From a virus, in the IMG/VR virus record IMGVR_UViG_3300008952_000012, positions 62,001-126,000 of that record: a stretch of DNA of 64,000 nt; one strand, given 5' to 3'. The position numbers and the translations under genes were made by a program. Positions 17,064 to 24,491 of the stretch are shown here, in pieces (the first letter of the stretch is position 1; each line of letters starts with the position of its first letter). The notes under the pieces are model-generated. The model was not told the origin of the DNA. It made no database searches and saw only the letters and a program-made list of their open reading frames with translations.

Positions 17064-17824
17064 CAGATTCCCTTTGCGAACTCAAGAAACTTCTCATAGC
17101 TCATAAGAATGTATTCGTTGGAGTTGGCTGTAAATGTTATTCCAGCCCCAGATAGAAGCTTCTGTACGTGATGCAGAGTCACGGTAAAGCTTTTCTTTGG
17201 CGGCCTACCGCCAAGAGCCCTGACCTCAGAAAACGAGGACAGGTGGCTTTCTTCGAGTTCCTGCTTTGGAACAATGGCGATTTCCCCGCCTTTTCGTAAT
17301 TCAATAATATAAGCTGGGACCTTGCCCTGTGAGTAAGCCTGCTTCCTCAGAAAATCCAAGTCTTTAAGGCTCAGGCTGACGCGGTCGGACTTAGTCGTCT
17401 TTGCCTCTACAAGGATGCTCGGCGTCACGACATCTCTTTTATAGCCCCACCGAGATCCGGATGCTGGTTGCCGCTTACCATCGAGGTCGTCAGCGATTCT
17501 AGTTTCTTGCTTTTTGCTTATCTCGTGGTTTGTTAGCACGGCTTCAGCCTCCTCTATTACAATGTAATAGTTCTTGTTTTCGTATATTTCCCCGGCAACC
17601 TTGGTCCAGTCTATCCGCCCCAAGATCATTCTTGCTAACTCTAAAAACTTCTCTGGTACATGTGCGAGGACCGCAAGGCCACTGCTTACGTGCGTAATGT
17701 TATAATCAGATTCCGTGCGCGCACCGCCAGGGGTCTTATGCATAAAGAGCCCGGGCAGAAACGGCAGCGCATCGATTAGTACAAACTTTCCTTGCGGCCC
17801 CGTACATATACTAAGTCTAGCCAT
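17063..17824 (-). CDS. Hjc/RecU-like PD-(D/E)XK endonuclease
   Basis: 253 residues from ATG 17824; a longer frame reaches 17860 but would overlap RecA further and has no ribosome site. The central block (GSRWGYKRDVVTPSILVEAK, then TTKSDRVSLSLKDL) has the nuclease pattern: Asp, then E-x-K on a beta strand, then a Ser-rich turn, as in Holliday-junction resolvases Hjc and RecU. A conserved A-x-x-x-GK-x-P segment follows. It overlaps the end of the RecA gene by 8 bases. A junction or branched-DNA endonuclease partnering RecA is likely. The N-terminal ~110 residues are not recognised. Confidence 0.75.
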   Translation of the reverse strand: MARLSICTGPQGKFVLIDALPFLPGLFMHKTPGGARTESDYNITHVSSGLAVLAHVPEKFLELARMILGRIDWTKVAGEIYENKNYYIVIEEAEAVLTNHEISKKQETRIADDLDGKRQPASGSRWGYKRDVVTPSILVEAKTTKSDRVSLSLKDLDFLRKQAYSQGKVPAYIIELRKGGEIAIVPKQELEESHLSSFSEVRALGGRPPKKSFTVTLHHVQKLLSGAGITFTANSNEYILMSYEKFLEFAKGI

Positions 17825-18866
17825 CAGCGGTTCTTTCCAGTACGGCTGCTCTGACTTCATTGACCAGCTTCGGGGAAGACTCTAAGACCTTAACTACACC
17901 CTCGATGCCGCCCTCAATTTTATCCTCGTAATCAAGGATGTAGTAAAAGCGCCCCTTGTTGAACACGACGTTGTGGGCCTTGGCGCTGTTAGCTAGGTCT
18001 ATAATCATGTCTACGCCCTCATTAAACATGAATACGTATTCACCCTCAGCGCCCTCAGAGATGCCGTGCTTACCCTTACTAATCTTCCACTTGACTTCCT
18101 TGCCGACCTTTTTGCCACTCTTTTTAATAAACGCACCTGAGCGTAGATGAATATCTACCGCTTTGGCGTGCTTTAAAGCGTAACCACCGGGCTGGGTGAA
18201 TGGGTTGTACTTAGCGGAGTGCGCATTCATGTTTGCTCTGACCGGGTTGATCATCACAACGCATGTCTTGTTTGGACCCTCCTCGCCGGGGACACGCATG
18301 GCGGAGTAGAACTTCCGACAGAAGTTACTCAGAAGACTTGCCCACGTAGCGATTTTAGCGTCCTCACCAAGGCCTTTTACGACGTTGTCTCTGGTTTCAC
18401 CGGAGCCCAATTCGTTGATCACTAGAAGCTGAAACTTCTGGGACCGCACGATCTCAAGCATAACGTCTAGCATCACCTCTGCGGGCTTCTCGGAATCTTC
18501 AGCAGCTAGGTCAACGAACATGAAGTTGCCTACCCCAGATAGCTGAACACCCGCTAGCTCCATGAATGATGGGTCAGGTTTGTACCCAAAAGACATCCAC
18601 GCGATGTTGGCGTCGTTTTTGTACTTACGTTGAACTTCGGCAATTACGAGATTGGACAAGTAGTCCTTACCAACCCCATCAGGACCGAAAAGCTGAACCA
18701 TTGATCCTGCCGGTAGCCCACCTTTCAGAGCTATATCAAGTGACAATATCCCAGTTGGGAGTCTAGTATCGAACGGGGTAGCCACCTCAGACATCGGTTG
18801 GATGACCGCTGCTCCCCCCATTCTTTTCTGTACGCTCTTAATTAGTTGGCTAATGTCGTCGGCCAT
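17817..18866 (-). CDS. recA: RecA/UvsX-like recombinase with altered Walker A
   Basis: 349 residues, ATG 18866 after GAGGAG and overlapping the upstream stop (TAATG). It has RecA-core features: a Walker A loop GPDGVGKD at residues 61-68, a Walker B-like strand (FQLLVINELG) and a loop-2/C-terminal block (NPFTQPGGYALKHAKAVDI). RecA proteins form filaments on single-stranded DNA and exchange strands using ATP. The usual Ser/Thr after the P-loop lysine is Asp68 (codon GAC). This is rare and may alter Mg-ATP binding. Neighbouring nucleases and resolvases support a role in recombination-dependent replication and repair. Confidence 0.9.
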   Translation of the reverse strand: MADDISQLIKSVQKRMGGAAVIQPMSEVATPFDTRLPTGILSLDIALKGGLPAGSMVQLFGPDGVGKDYLSNLVIAEVQRKYKNDANIAWMSFGYKPDPSFMELAGVQLSGVGNFMFVDLAAEDSEKPAEVMLDVMLEIVRSQKFQLLVINELGSGETRDNVVKGLGEDAKIATWASLLSNFCRKFYSAMRVPGEEGPNKTCVVMINPVRANMNAHSAKYNPFTQPGGYALKHAKAVDIHLRSGAFIKKSGKKVGKEVKWKISKGKHGISEGAEGEYVFMFNEGVDMIIDLANSAKAHNVVFNKGRFYYILDYEDKIEGGIEGVVKVLESSPKLVNEVRAAVLERTADG

Positions 18867-19111
18867 TATTCCTCCTCTAGCTCCTTCTTCAATTTCTCAA
18901 ACTCAGCGTTGAGGGTAGGGCTAATCTCGTCCAAGTTTTCGTCATAGAGCTTTCGCATGTCATCAAATAGTTTCTTCTTAAAGCCCTTTATCATGCCAGG
19001 GGCCTCACCAGAGGCCACCTTCTCCATAGCGTCGTCTTCTGTTTCACACAGCTTCATCTTTATGAGCGTGGCTATCACTTGGGACGAATCCCCATATTTA
19101 GTCATTGACAT
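18866..19111 (-). CDS. Small acidic coiled-coil protein before RecA
   Basis: 81 residues. ATG 19111 is preceded by AAGGGG; a second in-frame ATG lies at 19105. The C-terminal third (LNAEFEKLKKELEEE) is a short acidic coiled coil. Its stop overlaps the RecA start by one base, so the two are probably translationally coupled. Family not recognised. Confidence 0.75.
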   Translation of the reverse strand: MSMTKYGDSSQVIATLIKMKLCETEDDAMEKVASGEAPGMIKGFKKKLFDDMRKLYDENLDEISPTLNAEFEKLKKELEEE

Positions 19112-19373
19112 TGGTCACCCCTTTATTAGCAAGTCTTCCCAAAGTAACCTCACGCTCTGACACAATCGCCAGTGCATGGTCTTTTCCGATAACCCCAAGG
19201 TTTACCGTCAGGTATGCTCCGTTGGATAACTCAATAATCGCTGAATCATCTCCGGAGCACAAGAATACGTTTGAGATAGCATCCCCCTCCTGCAAGCATG
19301 TGTTTACCGCGCCGACAATTTCTCGTAGGGATTCGCGCTTAACATCGAAAATATTTCCGAGTTCCTCATTCAT
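19098..19373 (-). CDS. Nested in-frame product: C-terminal domain of GIY-YIG fusion
   Basis: 91 residues from ATG 19373, in the same frame as the GIY-YIG gene. AAAAGGAG lies six bases upstream and would make this a strong independent start. The protein begins MNEELGNIFDVKRES and contains beta-rich repeats (SAIIELSNGAYLTVNLG). Its 3' end overlaps the next gene by 14 bases. Function unknown. It may be the ancestral operon gene onto which the GIY-YIG domain became fused by loss of a stop codon. Confidence 0.55.
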   Translation of the reverse strand: MNEELGNIFDVKRESLREIVGAVNTCLQEGDAISNVFLCSGDDSAIIELSNGAYLTVNLGVIGKDHALAIVSEREVTLGRLANKGVTNVND

Positions 19374-19610
19374 AACTATCTCCTTTTGACTTCTCGTCTT
19401 TTGTTTAATCTCCCACTCAGCGGCGGAAGCCTTTGATCTATTAGGGTACCCTCTTGAGTAGAGCAACCTAACAGGTCTTCTAGATCTTGTATATCTTGCT
19501 CCACGCTTGGAGTTATTATGCTCCCAGATGCGCCTACCTACGTCGGTTGTTACACCAGCGTAGATAGACCCATCTGAGCACGAAGCTAAATATACAAACC
19601 AAATTCCCAC
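19098..19610 (-). CDS. GIY-YIG endonuclease domain fused to second domain
   Basis: 170 residues. Residues 3-78 are a complete GIY-YIG domain of the YhbQ/UPF0213 kind: FVYLASCSDGSIYAGVT, then GRRIWEHN (Arg27, His31), GARYTRSRRPVRLLYSRG and the catalytic Glu65. Such enzymes cut one or both DNA strands. A stand-alone YhbQ protein would end about where Met80 falls here, but the frame continues into an unrelated ~91-residue acidic domain that has its own ribosome site (next entry). Homing-type activity is not indicated, because no intron or split gene is nearby. Confidence 0.8.
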   Translation of the reverse strand: MGIWFVYLASCSDGSIYAGVTTDVGRRIWEHNNSKRGARYTRSRRPVRLLYSRGYPNRSKASAAEWEIKQKTRSQKEIVMNEELGNIFDVKRESLREIVGAVNTCLQEGDAISNVFLCSGDDSAIIELSNGAYLTVNLGVIGKDHALAIVSEREVTLGRLANKGVTNVND

Positions 19611-19612
19611 TA

Positions 19613-19948
19613 TTACTCCGGGAGAAGCGAAAGCTGCCTTGGGGGTGGTGGGATAAGCTCCCAGACCGTAGCCCCTCTACCGCTTCGCGTAGGCCTTCGA
19701 TTGCCGCTGTCTCGTATGTGTCCGGACAGAACTAGCTCCCGTCTCCGAGCGCTTGCCGTCTGGTGGCGCATATCAAGAGCCGCCTCTACCTCATCATCCG
19801 TAGCGCCCCGAGTACCAGCCTCCTTAATAAAGGCCAGAACTTTGAACCGGAGCGTAGAAGACGATGTCTCTATAGAATCGGCTGCTGCCTCGCTTGTATC
19901 TGAACCTCTTACATATGGGGGTCTGCCCCCGTAAAGGTCATTACTCAT
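19613..19948 (-). CDS. Winged-helix DNA-binding protein
   Basis: 111 residues, ATG 19948. The N-terminus (NDLYGGRPPYVRGSDTSEAA) and the winged-helix core (GATDDEVEAALDMRHQTASA, then RRRELVLSGHIRDSGNRR and SGRGATVWEL) match a small protein widespread in tailed phages, generally found in replication operons. It probably binds DNA as a wHTH. The last residues, RQLSLLPE, resemble sliding-clamp-binding peptides (QLxLF type), though no clamp gene is in the window. It overlaps the upstream gene by 4 bases. Confidence 0.8.
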   Translation of the reverse strand: MSNDLYGGRPPYVRGSDTSEAAADSIETSSSTLRFKVLAFIKEAGTRGATDDEVEAALDMRHQTASARRRELVLSGHIRDSGNRRPTRSGRGATVWELIPPPPRQLSLLPE

Positions 19949-20136
19949 TCTCCCTCCTCATCTAGTTGTTCCCCCGTTTGTATTTCAAAATGCTTTATTT
20001 CTCCAGTGGAGAGGCACTCCACGGAGGCTACAGTTTCTTCATCTCTAATTCTGCTTAATGAGTTGCTAAGGGCTTCTCTGAAGCCATCGGCCTTAAGCTC
20101 TTCTTCGATTATTACACGGTAATGAAGCTCCATCAT
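19945..20136 (-). CDS. Small acidic protein, unknown function
   Basis: 63 residues from ATG 20136, chosen because GAGGAG lies five bases before it and the ATGA overlaps the upstream stop. It has a beta-alpha-beta pattern (ELHYRVIIEEELKADGFREA, then EIKHFEIQTGEQ) and an acidic end. Part of the tight operon following the DNA polymerase gene; no family recognised. Confidence 0.7.
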   Translation of the reverse strand: MMELHYRVIIEEELKADGFREALSNSLSRIRDEETVASVECLSTGEIKHFEIQTGEQLDEEGE

Positions 20137-20396
20137 ACATTCTCCTCGTAGTAGTGGAGTGCAGTTGGGGCCCACAGCGTGATGCCATCATCCAACTCCC
20201 TGTAGGTGGGGTCTTCGTGCTTTACCGCTACGGTTTTTCTAGTCGTTACTTCGCCATCAATGGTCGTCTGGAAATCCTTAAACCCCACCACGACCCCAAA
20301 AAGCCCCGGCGAGTAGGTGCATCCGACTTTATCACCGATGACAAACTGGGCATTAATAGGGACTCGGACCAGTACGGTGTTCTCTGCTTCCATCAT
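20133..20396 (-). CDS. Small beta-rich protein following DNA polymerase
   Basis: 87 residues. ATG 20396 overlaps the polymerase stop by 4 bases. It is predicted to be mostly beta strands (TVLVRVPINAQFVIGDKVGC, then GLFGVVVGFKDF), perhaps an SH3-like barrel. Function unknown; coupling to the polymerase suggests a replication accessory role. Confidence 0.7.
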   Translation of the reverse strand: MMEAENTVLVRVPINAQFVIGDKVGCTYSPGLFGVVVGFKDFQTTIDGEVTTRKTVAVKHEDPTYRELDDGITLWAPTALHYYEENV

Positions 20397-22282
20397 TTAC
20401 ACTCCAGCCAGTTGTCCCCGTACTTGCTGGTGGTTTCCAGAGGGACATCTAGATCAAAATAGAATGGGTGAGCCATTAGCTCTCCGATCCTGTTGTTTAG
20501 ATCCATATCATCTGCCCATTCATTGGGCACCTCGAAGACAATCTCATCATGAACCTGGATAATCATTCGAGTGCCAGACTTCTCGACAAGTGGGTCTTCC
20601 CATATTCGAACCATAGCCATCTTGGTGATGTCAGCGGCAGAGCCTTGGATGGGTGAGTTCTTCACCTTTCGTTCTGCCTGCGCAATGTCACCGCCGAGCC
20701 TGGACCTGAGTCCTGGCACAAGGCGTCTTCTCCCTAGAATGGTGGAGCAAAACCCGTGGGACCGCGCCTCAGTGATTGCTGCCTTGAAATACTTAGTGAC
20801 CTTTGGGAAGGCCGAGAAGTACTGCTTTATAAGCATTCTTGCTTCATCAACTGAGCAACTAAGGGTTCCAGCCAGCGCACCAGCGCCCTGTCCGTACATA
20901 AGACCGAAATTGATAGCCTTAGCCCCTTTCCTGTGAGCAAGAAGGCGCTCTTCGTAGTCGGACAGACTCTCACCCCTATCATCCTTCTCTCTTGCATGGA
21001 TGATGTCTTCATACGGGACCTTGAACATTTTGGCGGCAGTTGATGAGTGAACGTCAAGACCGCTTTTTATTGATTTAGATAAGGTTGCGTCCCCGGATAG
21101 GTGAGCAAGAATTCGCATTTCCAATTGAGCATAGTCAGCGGCCATAAGCCTGTACCCTTGGCTCGGTAAGTATGCTGATCGGATATATGGGGGTTGGTTT
21201 TGTAAATTAGGATCGCTGGAGCTAAGTCGCCCCGTTCGCGCACCGGTCTGATTGAATGATGCGTGGACTTTCCCATCCACATGTATTTTTTCCAACAGAT
21301 TTGAGATGTATGTCCCAAGCTTTTTATCGAGGTCTCTGTACTCCAACAATTTGGTTGCGTACTCACAACCGTCATTGGCCCACTTACCTAGAACAGCTTT
21401 ATTTAGTTGCGGCTTACCCTTCTCCGTGTGTGATATAGGCGACCTACTTAGGTCCCCAAAGAAGAAATCTCCCATTTGATCATTACTGTTCAGGTTCACA
21501 TAGAGCCTGCCAGTAGCCTTTCCGAACCACTTCTGTATTCCAAGAAGACGGTCTTCAATCATGGGGGCCTGGGTAAGAAGCTCATCCTTGTTTACCACCA
21601 CCCCATGCCGCTCCATCTCAAGGAGAATTCGCGTAAATGGGAGTTCTGTTTTGACATAGTAGTCCCACAGCGTTGGGTACTTCTCATCGCCAATGTCTAA
21701 CGACAGAAGCTCTTCACGAACCCCGAAGAACAACTTGTATGTTGCGTACGCATCGAGAGCCGCATAGTTGGTGACTACATCTTCATTTTCAGGGTCTAAC
21801 AGAACCTCATGGAGCTTCCTCTTCCGAAGCATCTTCCCAAAAATAGACTTGAACGGGACCATGTCGATTTCGAGGTAGTGCTTAGATAAGAATTTAAGGT
21901 CGTGAGGCAACGTGTCATCAACAAGGGCGTGCATTACCATCGTGTCGTAGACTCGATAATGGTTGTGCTGTGCATGTCGATATACATCAATCCCAACATT
22001 AAGCAGCATCCAACAGTCGAAGTTGGCGTTGTGCATGATGAGTTTTATTTCGGGATTTTCTAGTAGGTCTTTGAAGTAAGGGATCACTTCGGGCCAGATG
22101 GCCCAACGTTCTTCGCCATCGCTAATAGCTAGGATGATGGCGCGGTCCTTCTGCCTGGACAGGCCGGTTGTTTCTGTATCAACCGCTAATATGGGCTTAG
22201 TCTCTAAGCGCTTTACGATATCCAGAGCGTCATCGGGTTCAGCAACCCGCACGGCTTCCGGGAGAACGGAAAACATTCCCAT
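20393..22282 (-). CDS. Family A DNA polymerase with 3'-5' exonuclease
   Basis: 629 residues from ATG 22282, five bases after AAGGAGG; a GTG two codons earlier is less likely. N-terminal proofreading domain: AVDTETTGL (exo I), NANFDCWML (exo II), YAALDAYAT (exo III). Polymerase domain: ADYAQLEMRILAHLSGD (motif A), KAINFGLMYG (motif B/O helix) and IIQVHDEIVFEV (motif C). The residue matching E. coli Pol I Phe762 is Phe. No 5'-3' exonuclease domain is present, as is usual in phages. It probably acts as the replicative polymerase with the helicase, primase and SSB-like protein of the same block. Confidence 0.95.
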   Translation of the reverse strand: MGMFSVLPEAVRVAEPDDALDIVKRLETKPILAVDTETTGLSRQKDRAIILAISDGEERWAIWPEVIPYFKDLLENPEIKLIMHNANFDCWMLLNVGIDVYRHAQHNHYRVYDTMVMHALVDDTLPHDLKFLSKHYLEIDMVPFKSIFGKMLRKRKLHEVLLDPENEDVVTNYAALDAYATYKLFFGVREELLSLDIGDEKYPTLWDYYVKTELPFTRILLEMERHGVVVNKDELLTQAPMIEDRLLGIQKWFGKATGRLYVNLNSNDQMGDFFFGDLSRSPISHTEKGKPQLNKAVLGKWANDGCEYATKLLEYRDLDKKLGTYISNLLEKIHVDGKVHASFNQTGARTGRLSSSDPNLQNQPPYIRSAYLPSQGYRLMAADYAQLEMRILAHLSGDATLSKSIKSGLDVHSSTAAKMFKVPYEDIIHAREKDDRGESLSDYEERLLAHRKGAKAINFGLMYGQGAGALAGTLSCSVDEARMLIKQYFSAFPKVTKYFKAAITEARSHGFCSTILGRRRLVPGLRSRLGGDIAQAERKVKNSPIQGSAADITKMAMVRIWEDPLVEKSGTRMIIQVHDEIVFEVPNEWADDMDLNNRIGELMAHPFYFDLDVPLETTSKYGDNWLECK

Positions 22283-22298
22283 GCTCACCTCCTTGGTG

Positions 22299-22334
22299 AA
22301 AAAAGCATAAGACGGGGGAACCGAAGTCCCCCCG
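22299..22334 (-). terminator. Intrinsic terminator between SSB-like and polymerase genes
   Basis: On the minus strand, CGGGGGGAC TTCG GTTCCCCCG folds into a 9-bp stem (one G-T pair) with a TTCG tetraloop. A six-T run follows after 8 bases. It may terminate or attenuate transcription arriving from upstream genes before the DNA polymerase gene. Confidence 0.8.
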
Positions 22335-22355
22335 CCCCTGCCTAGTCTTTAGAGA

Positions 22356-23507
22356 TTAGAACGGGATGCTGTCGTCGTCTTCCTCGTCGTGCCCCGCCTC
22401 ATAGTGCTTATCTAGGATGGCTTGAGCAGCCCCATCAAAGGGGTTGTCCCGGCCCATAGACTTTGCTTGGTCATCCAGATCCTGCATGCCCAAGAAGTAA
22501 TTGAAGTCAAACGGCTCCAGAGACGTTGAATCAACATCCTCAAGAGTCTCCGACTTCATTGCGCTCACAATGTGAAAAGACGTACGCCCACCACTGACTT
22601 GGTCAGCAGCAATCACAATGTCACACTCTTCCCAGCCAAGCTGGATTGGGTTGTCGCACCCTGGGGTATAGGTCTTTCGACTCCCATAACCCTTTGGCTT
22701 GACGCACTCTACCACAGGGTCTGCCATACCTACGTATTCACAGTCTTCACACTCAACCGAAGATGACCGCAAGGCATCCTCGTCCTCCTCGGAGATTCCC
22801 TCCTTAGATGTGTGAGAGGCAAGCACCACTCCACAGTCCCCACACTTGTACCCAACCGTACTAATTTCCCCTTCGGGGCAGCTAGCACATTTGTTGGACA
22901 CGTCCCCGAGTTTCTCTAAGAGAAGACGCTTCTGTGAGGGCCATAGCTCCCACCAAAGCTTTCTTCCGTAGACAATCTCGTAGTCAGCGTGGGCTGAGCT
23001 TGGATGGCTGATGCGACCGTTACGGTCTGGTGCAGGCACTCGCTCAAAAGTATGGTACTCATACCCGTTGCTGCTCGTATGTGGGATCTTGTAAAAATCC
23101 TCCATCACGAACACGGTAACCGCACACTTCTCATCGGCCCAGAAGCTTTCATTCTCATCTTCTGCACAGTAGTAATAGAGAACGCACGGAAGCTCCCGCT
23201 CCCCGTTCCAGCTATTACTGATGATCTGCCGCTTCTGCCCGGAGGGTGTCGTTACCCACTTGGCTTGGTACTTGTAGAAAACGCTCTTGCCGGTTGTTGG
23301 AACGATCCGAATACGGGTTTCCATCTCGTCAGGCTTGAACTTGTTGTCGCGCATCCGAAGCTTCCATGCCGGAGGCCTCTTCTGCTCAAAGTTCCTTTTA
23401 GCGCCATTGCTTCCGTAGGACTTATTACCACCCTTCTTAGAAAGCATTTTGCTTCGAACTTTGGATTCTTTCTGTTGTTTGTGAAAGTCATCAAAACTAA
23501 TTGGCAT
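22356..23507 (-). CDS. Zinc-ribbon single-stranded DNA-binding protein candidate
   Basis: 383 residues, ATG 23507 after AAAGGAG. A basic N-terminal region (~1-60) precedes a beta-rich core with aromatic residues. Zinc-ribbon-like cysteine pairs follow (CASC, CGDC, CEDC, then later single Cys). A long acidic tail ends DEEDDDSIPF. Bacterial SSB proteins end in nearly the same peptide (DDDIPF), which recruits repair and replication enzymes. Position between primase and polymerase, zinc site and tail together suggest the phage SSB, functionally like T4 gp32. I cannot show homology to a specific SSB fold. Confidence 0.7.
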   Translation of the reverse strand: MPISFDDFHKQQKESKVRSKMLSKKGGNKSYGSNGAKRNFEQKRPPAWKLRMRDNKFKPDEMETRIRIVPTTGKSVFYKYQAKWVTTPSGQKRQIISNSWNGERELPCVLYYYCAEDENESFWADEKCAVTVFVMEDFYKIPHTSSNGYEYHTFERVPAPDRNGRISHPSSAHADYEIVYGRKLWWELWPSQKRLLLEKLGDVSNKCASCPEGEISTVGYKCGDCGVVLASHTSKEGISEEDEDALRSSSVECEDCEYVGMADPVVECVKPKGYGSRKTYTPGCDNPIQLGWEECDIVIAADQVSGGRTSFHIVSAMKSETLEDVDSTSLEPFDFNYFLGMQDLDDQAKSMGRDNPFDGAAQAILDKHYEAGHDEEDDDSIPF

Positions 23508-23525
23508 TTTTTTCTCCTTTTTTGG

Positions 23526-24491
23526 TCACGGCCTAAGCGCCGCCTCAACTGCCAGTCTTATCTCTGTCTTTGTTAAATCATCTGGGGATATAGGTTCATC
23601 TGACCTATAGTCAGCGACCCGCACCTCAATACCGTATAATTGTCTAATAATTTTGTCCGTGGCCTCCCTTCCTGCTTGGTCGTTATCAAGAAAAAGAACG
23701 ACTCTATTTGAAACCCGCTGAAGAAGGAGCGCCTGCTCCCTGCTCATATGGGAACCAAGTAGAGCAACAGTATCGGAATATCCGGACTGTACGCACCATA
23801 GGCACGCCTTGAAACCCTCGCATACAACAACGGGCATGTCAATACATGTATACATCCTGCGCGGGTAGAACTTATCCAATCCGTACAGGATTTTCTTCTT
23901 GTTAAGCTCGTAACTACGGTCAATTTCGTGAAGCTCTGCTCGGTATATTTTGTACCTTGGGTGCTCACCACGAACAGTTCTTCCGGATATTCCGACAAGG
24001 TTACCGTTATGGTCCCGCAGGGCAAACGTTACACGCTTCCTTTTTCTATCAAAACCCACGTCGTAGCTCTTTAGGATTTCCGGGTCATACCCATCATCTA
24101 CTAAGCTTTTCGGCAGGTATTCAAACATCCCAAGTATGGCCTCGGGCAGAGTTGGCTGCTCAAGACTCAAGGTGTGTAGGGTTGGTGGCTTAGGCGGGGG
24201 GCTGTCCGCCAACTCCTTCTTTATCGCGTCTATCAGGCTTCGGCCAACGTTCAACTGCCGGAGCAGACTTGTTAGCGTCCAGCCTTCGTTGCACGTATGG
24301 CAAAAGGACATCCCAATATGTCTAGAGGAGCTAGACTTACCAACGTACACGTAGAAGGATGGCTTACTTTCCAGACCAGACTTGTGGAATGGGCAGTAAG
24401 CAGGGATGTTATCTCCGGGAGTCTCCGCTTCTACGAAGCGGATATGCCCAGATAATATTGTGATGATCTCTTCCTTGGATATACCGATCAT
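23526..24491 (-). CDS. DnaG-like primase
   Basis: 321 residues. ATG 24491 overlaps the helicase stop by 4 bases. A CHC2-type zinc finger lies at the N-terminus (Cys33, His36, Cys64, Cys67). A TOPRIM domain follows, with VVVCEGFKA (catalytic Glu226), GSHMS, and VLFLDNDQAGREA (Asp270, Asp272). It makes RNA primers and works with the DnaB-like helicase encoded just upstream. It lacks a separate C-terminal helicase-binding domain, so contact may be through other surfaces. Confidence 0.92.
   Translation of the reverse strand: MIGISKEEIITILSGHIRFVEAETPGDNIPAYCPFHKSGLESKPSFYVYVGKSSSSRHIGMSFCHTCNEGWTLTSLLRQLNVGRSLIDAIKKELADSPPPKPPTLHTLSLEQPTLPEAILGMFEYLPKSLVDDGYDPEILKSYDVGFDRKRKRVTFALRDHNGNLVGISGRTVRGEHPRYKIYRAELHEIDRSYELNKKKILYGLDKFYPRRMYTCIDMPVVVCEGFKACLWCVQSGYSDTVALLGSHMSREQALLLQRVSNRVVLFLDNDQAGREATDKIIRQLYGIEVRVADYRSDEPISPDDLTKTEIRLAVEAALRP

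Noticed and set aside
22303-22311. Plus-strand AGCATAAGAC resembling the candidate promoter motif
   Set aside because: It points rightward against leftward genes, lacks the GG, and lies in the tail of an intrinsic terminator.
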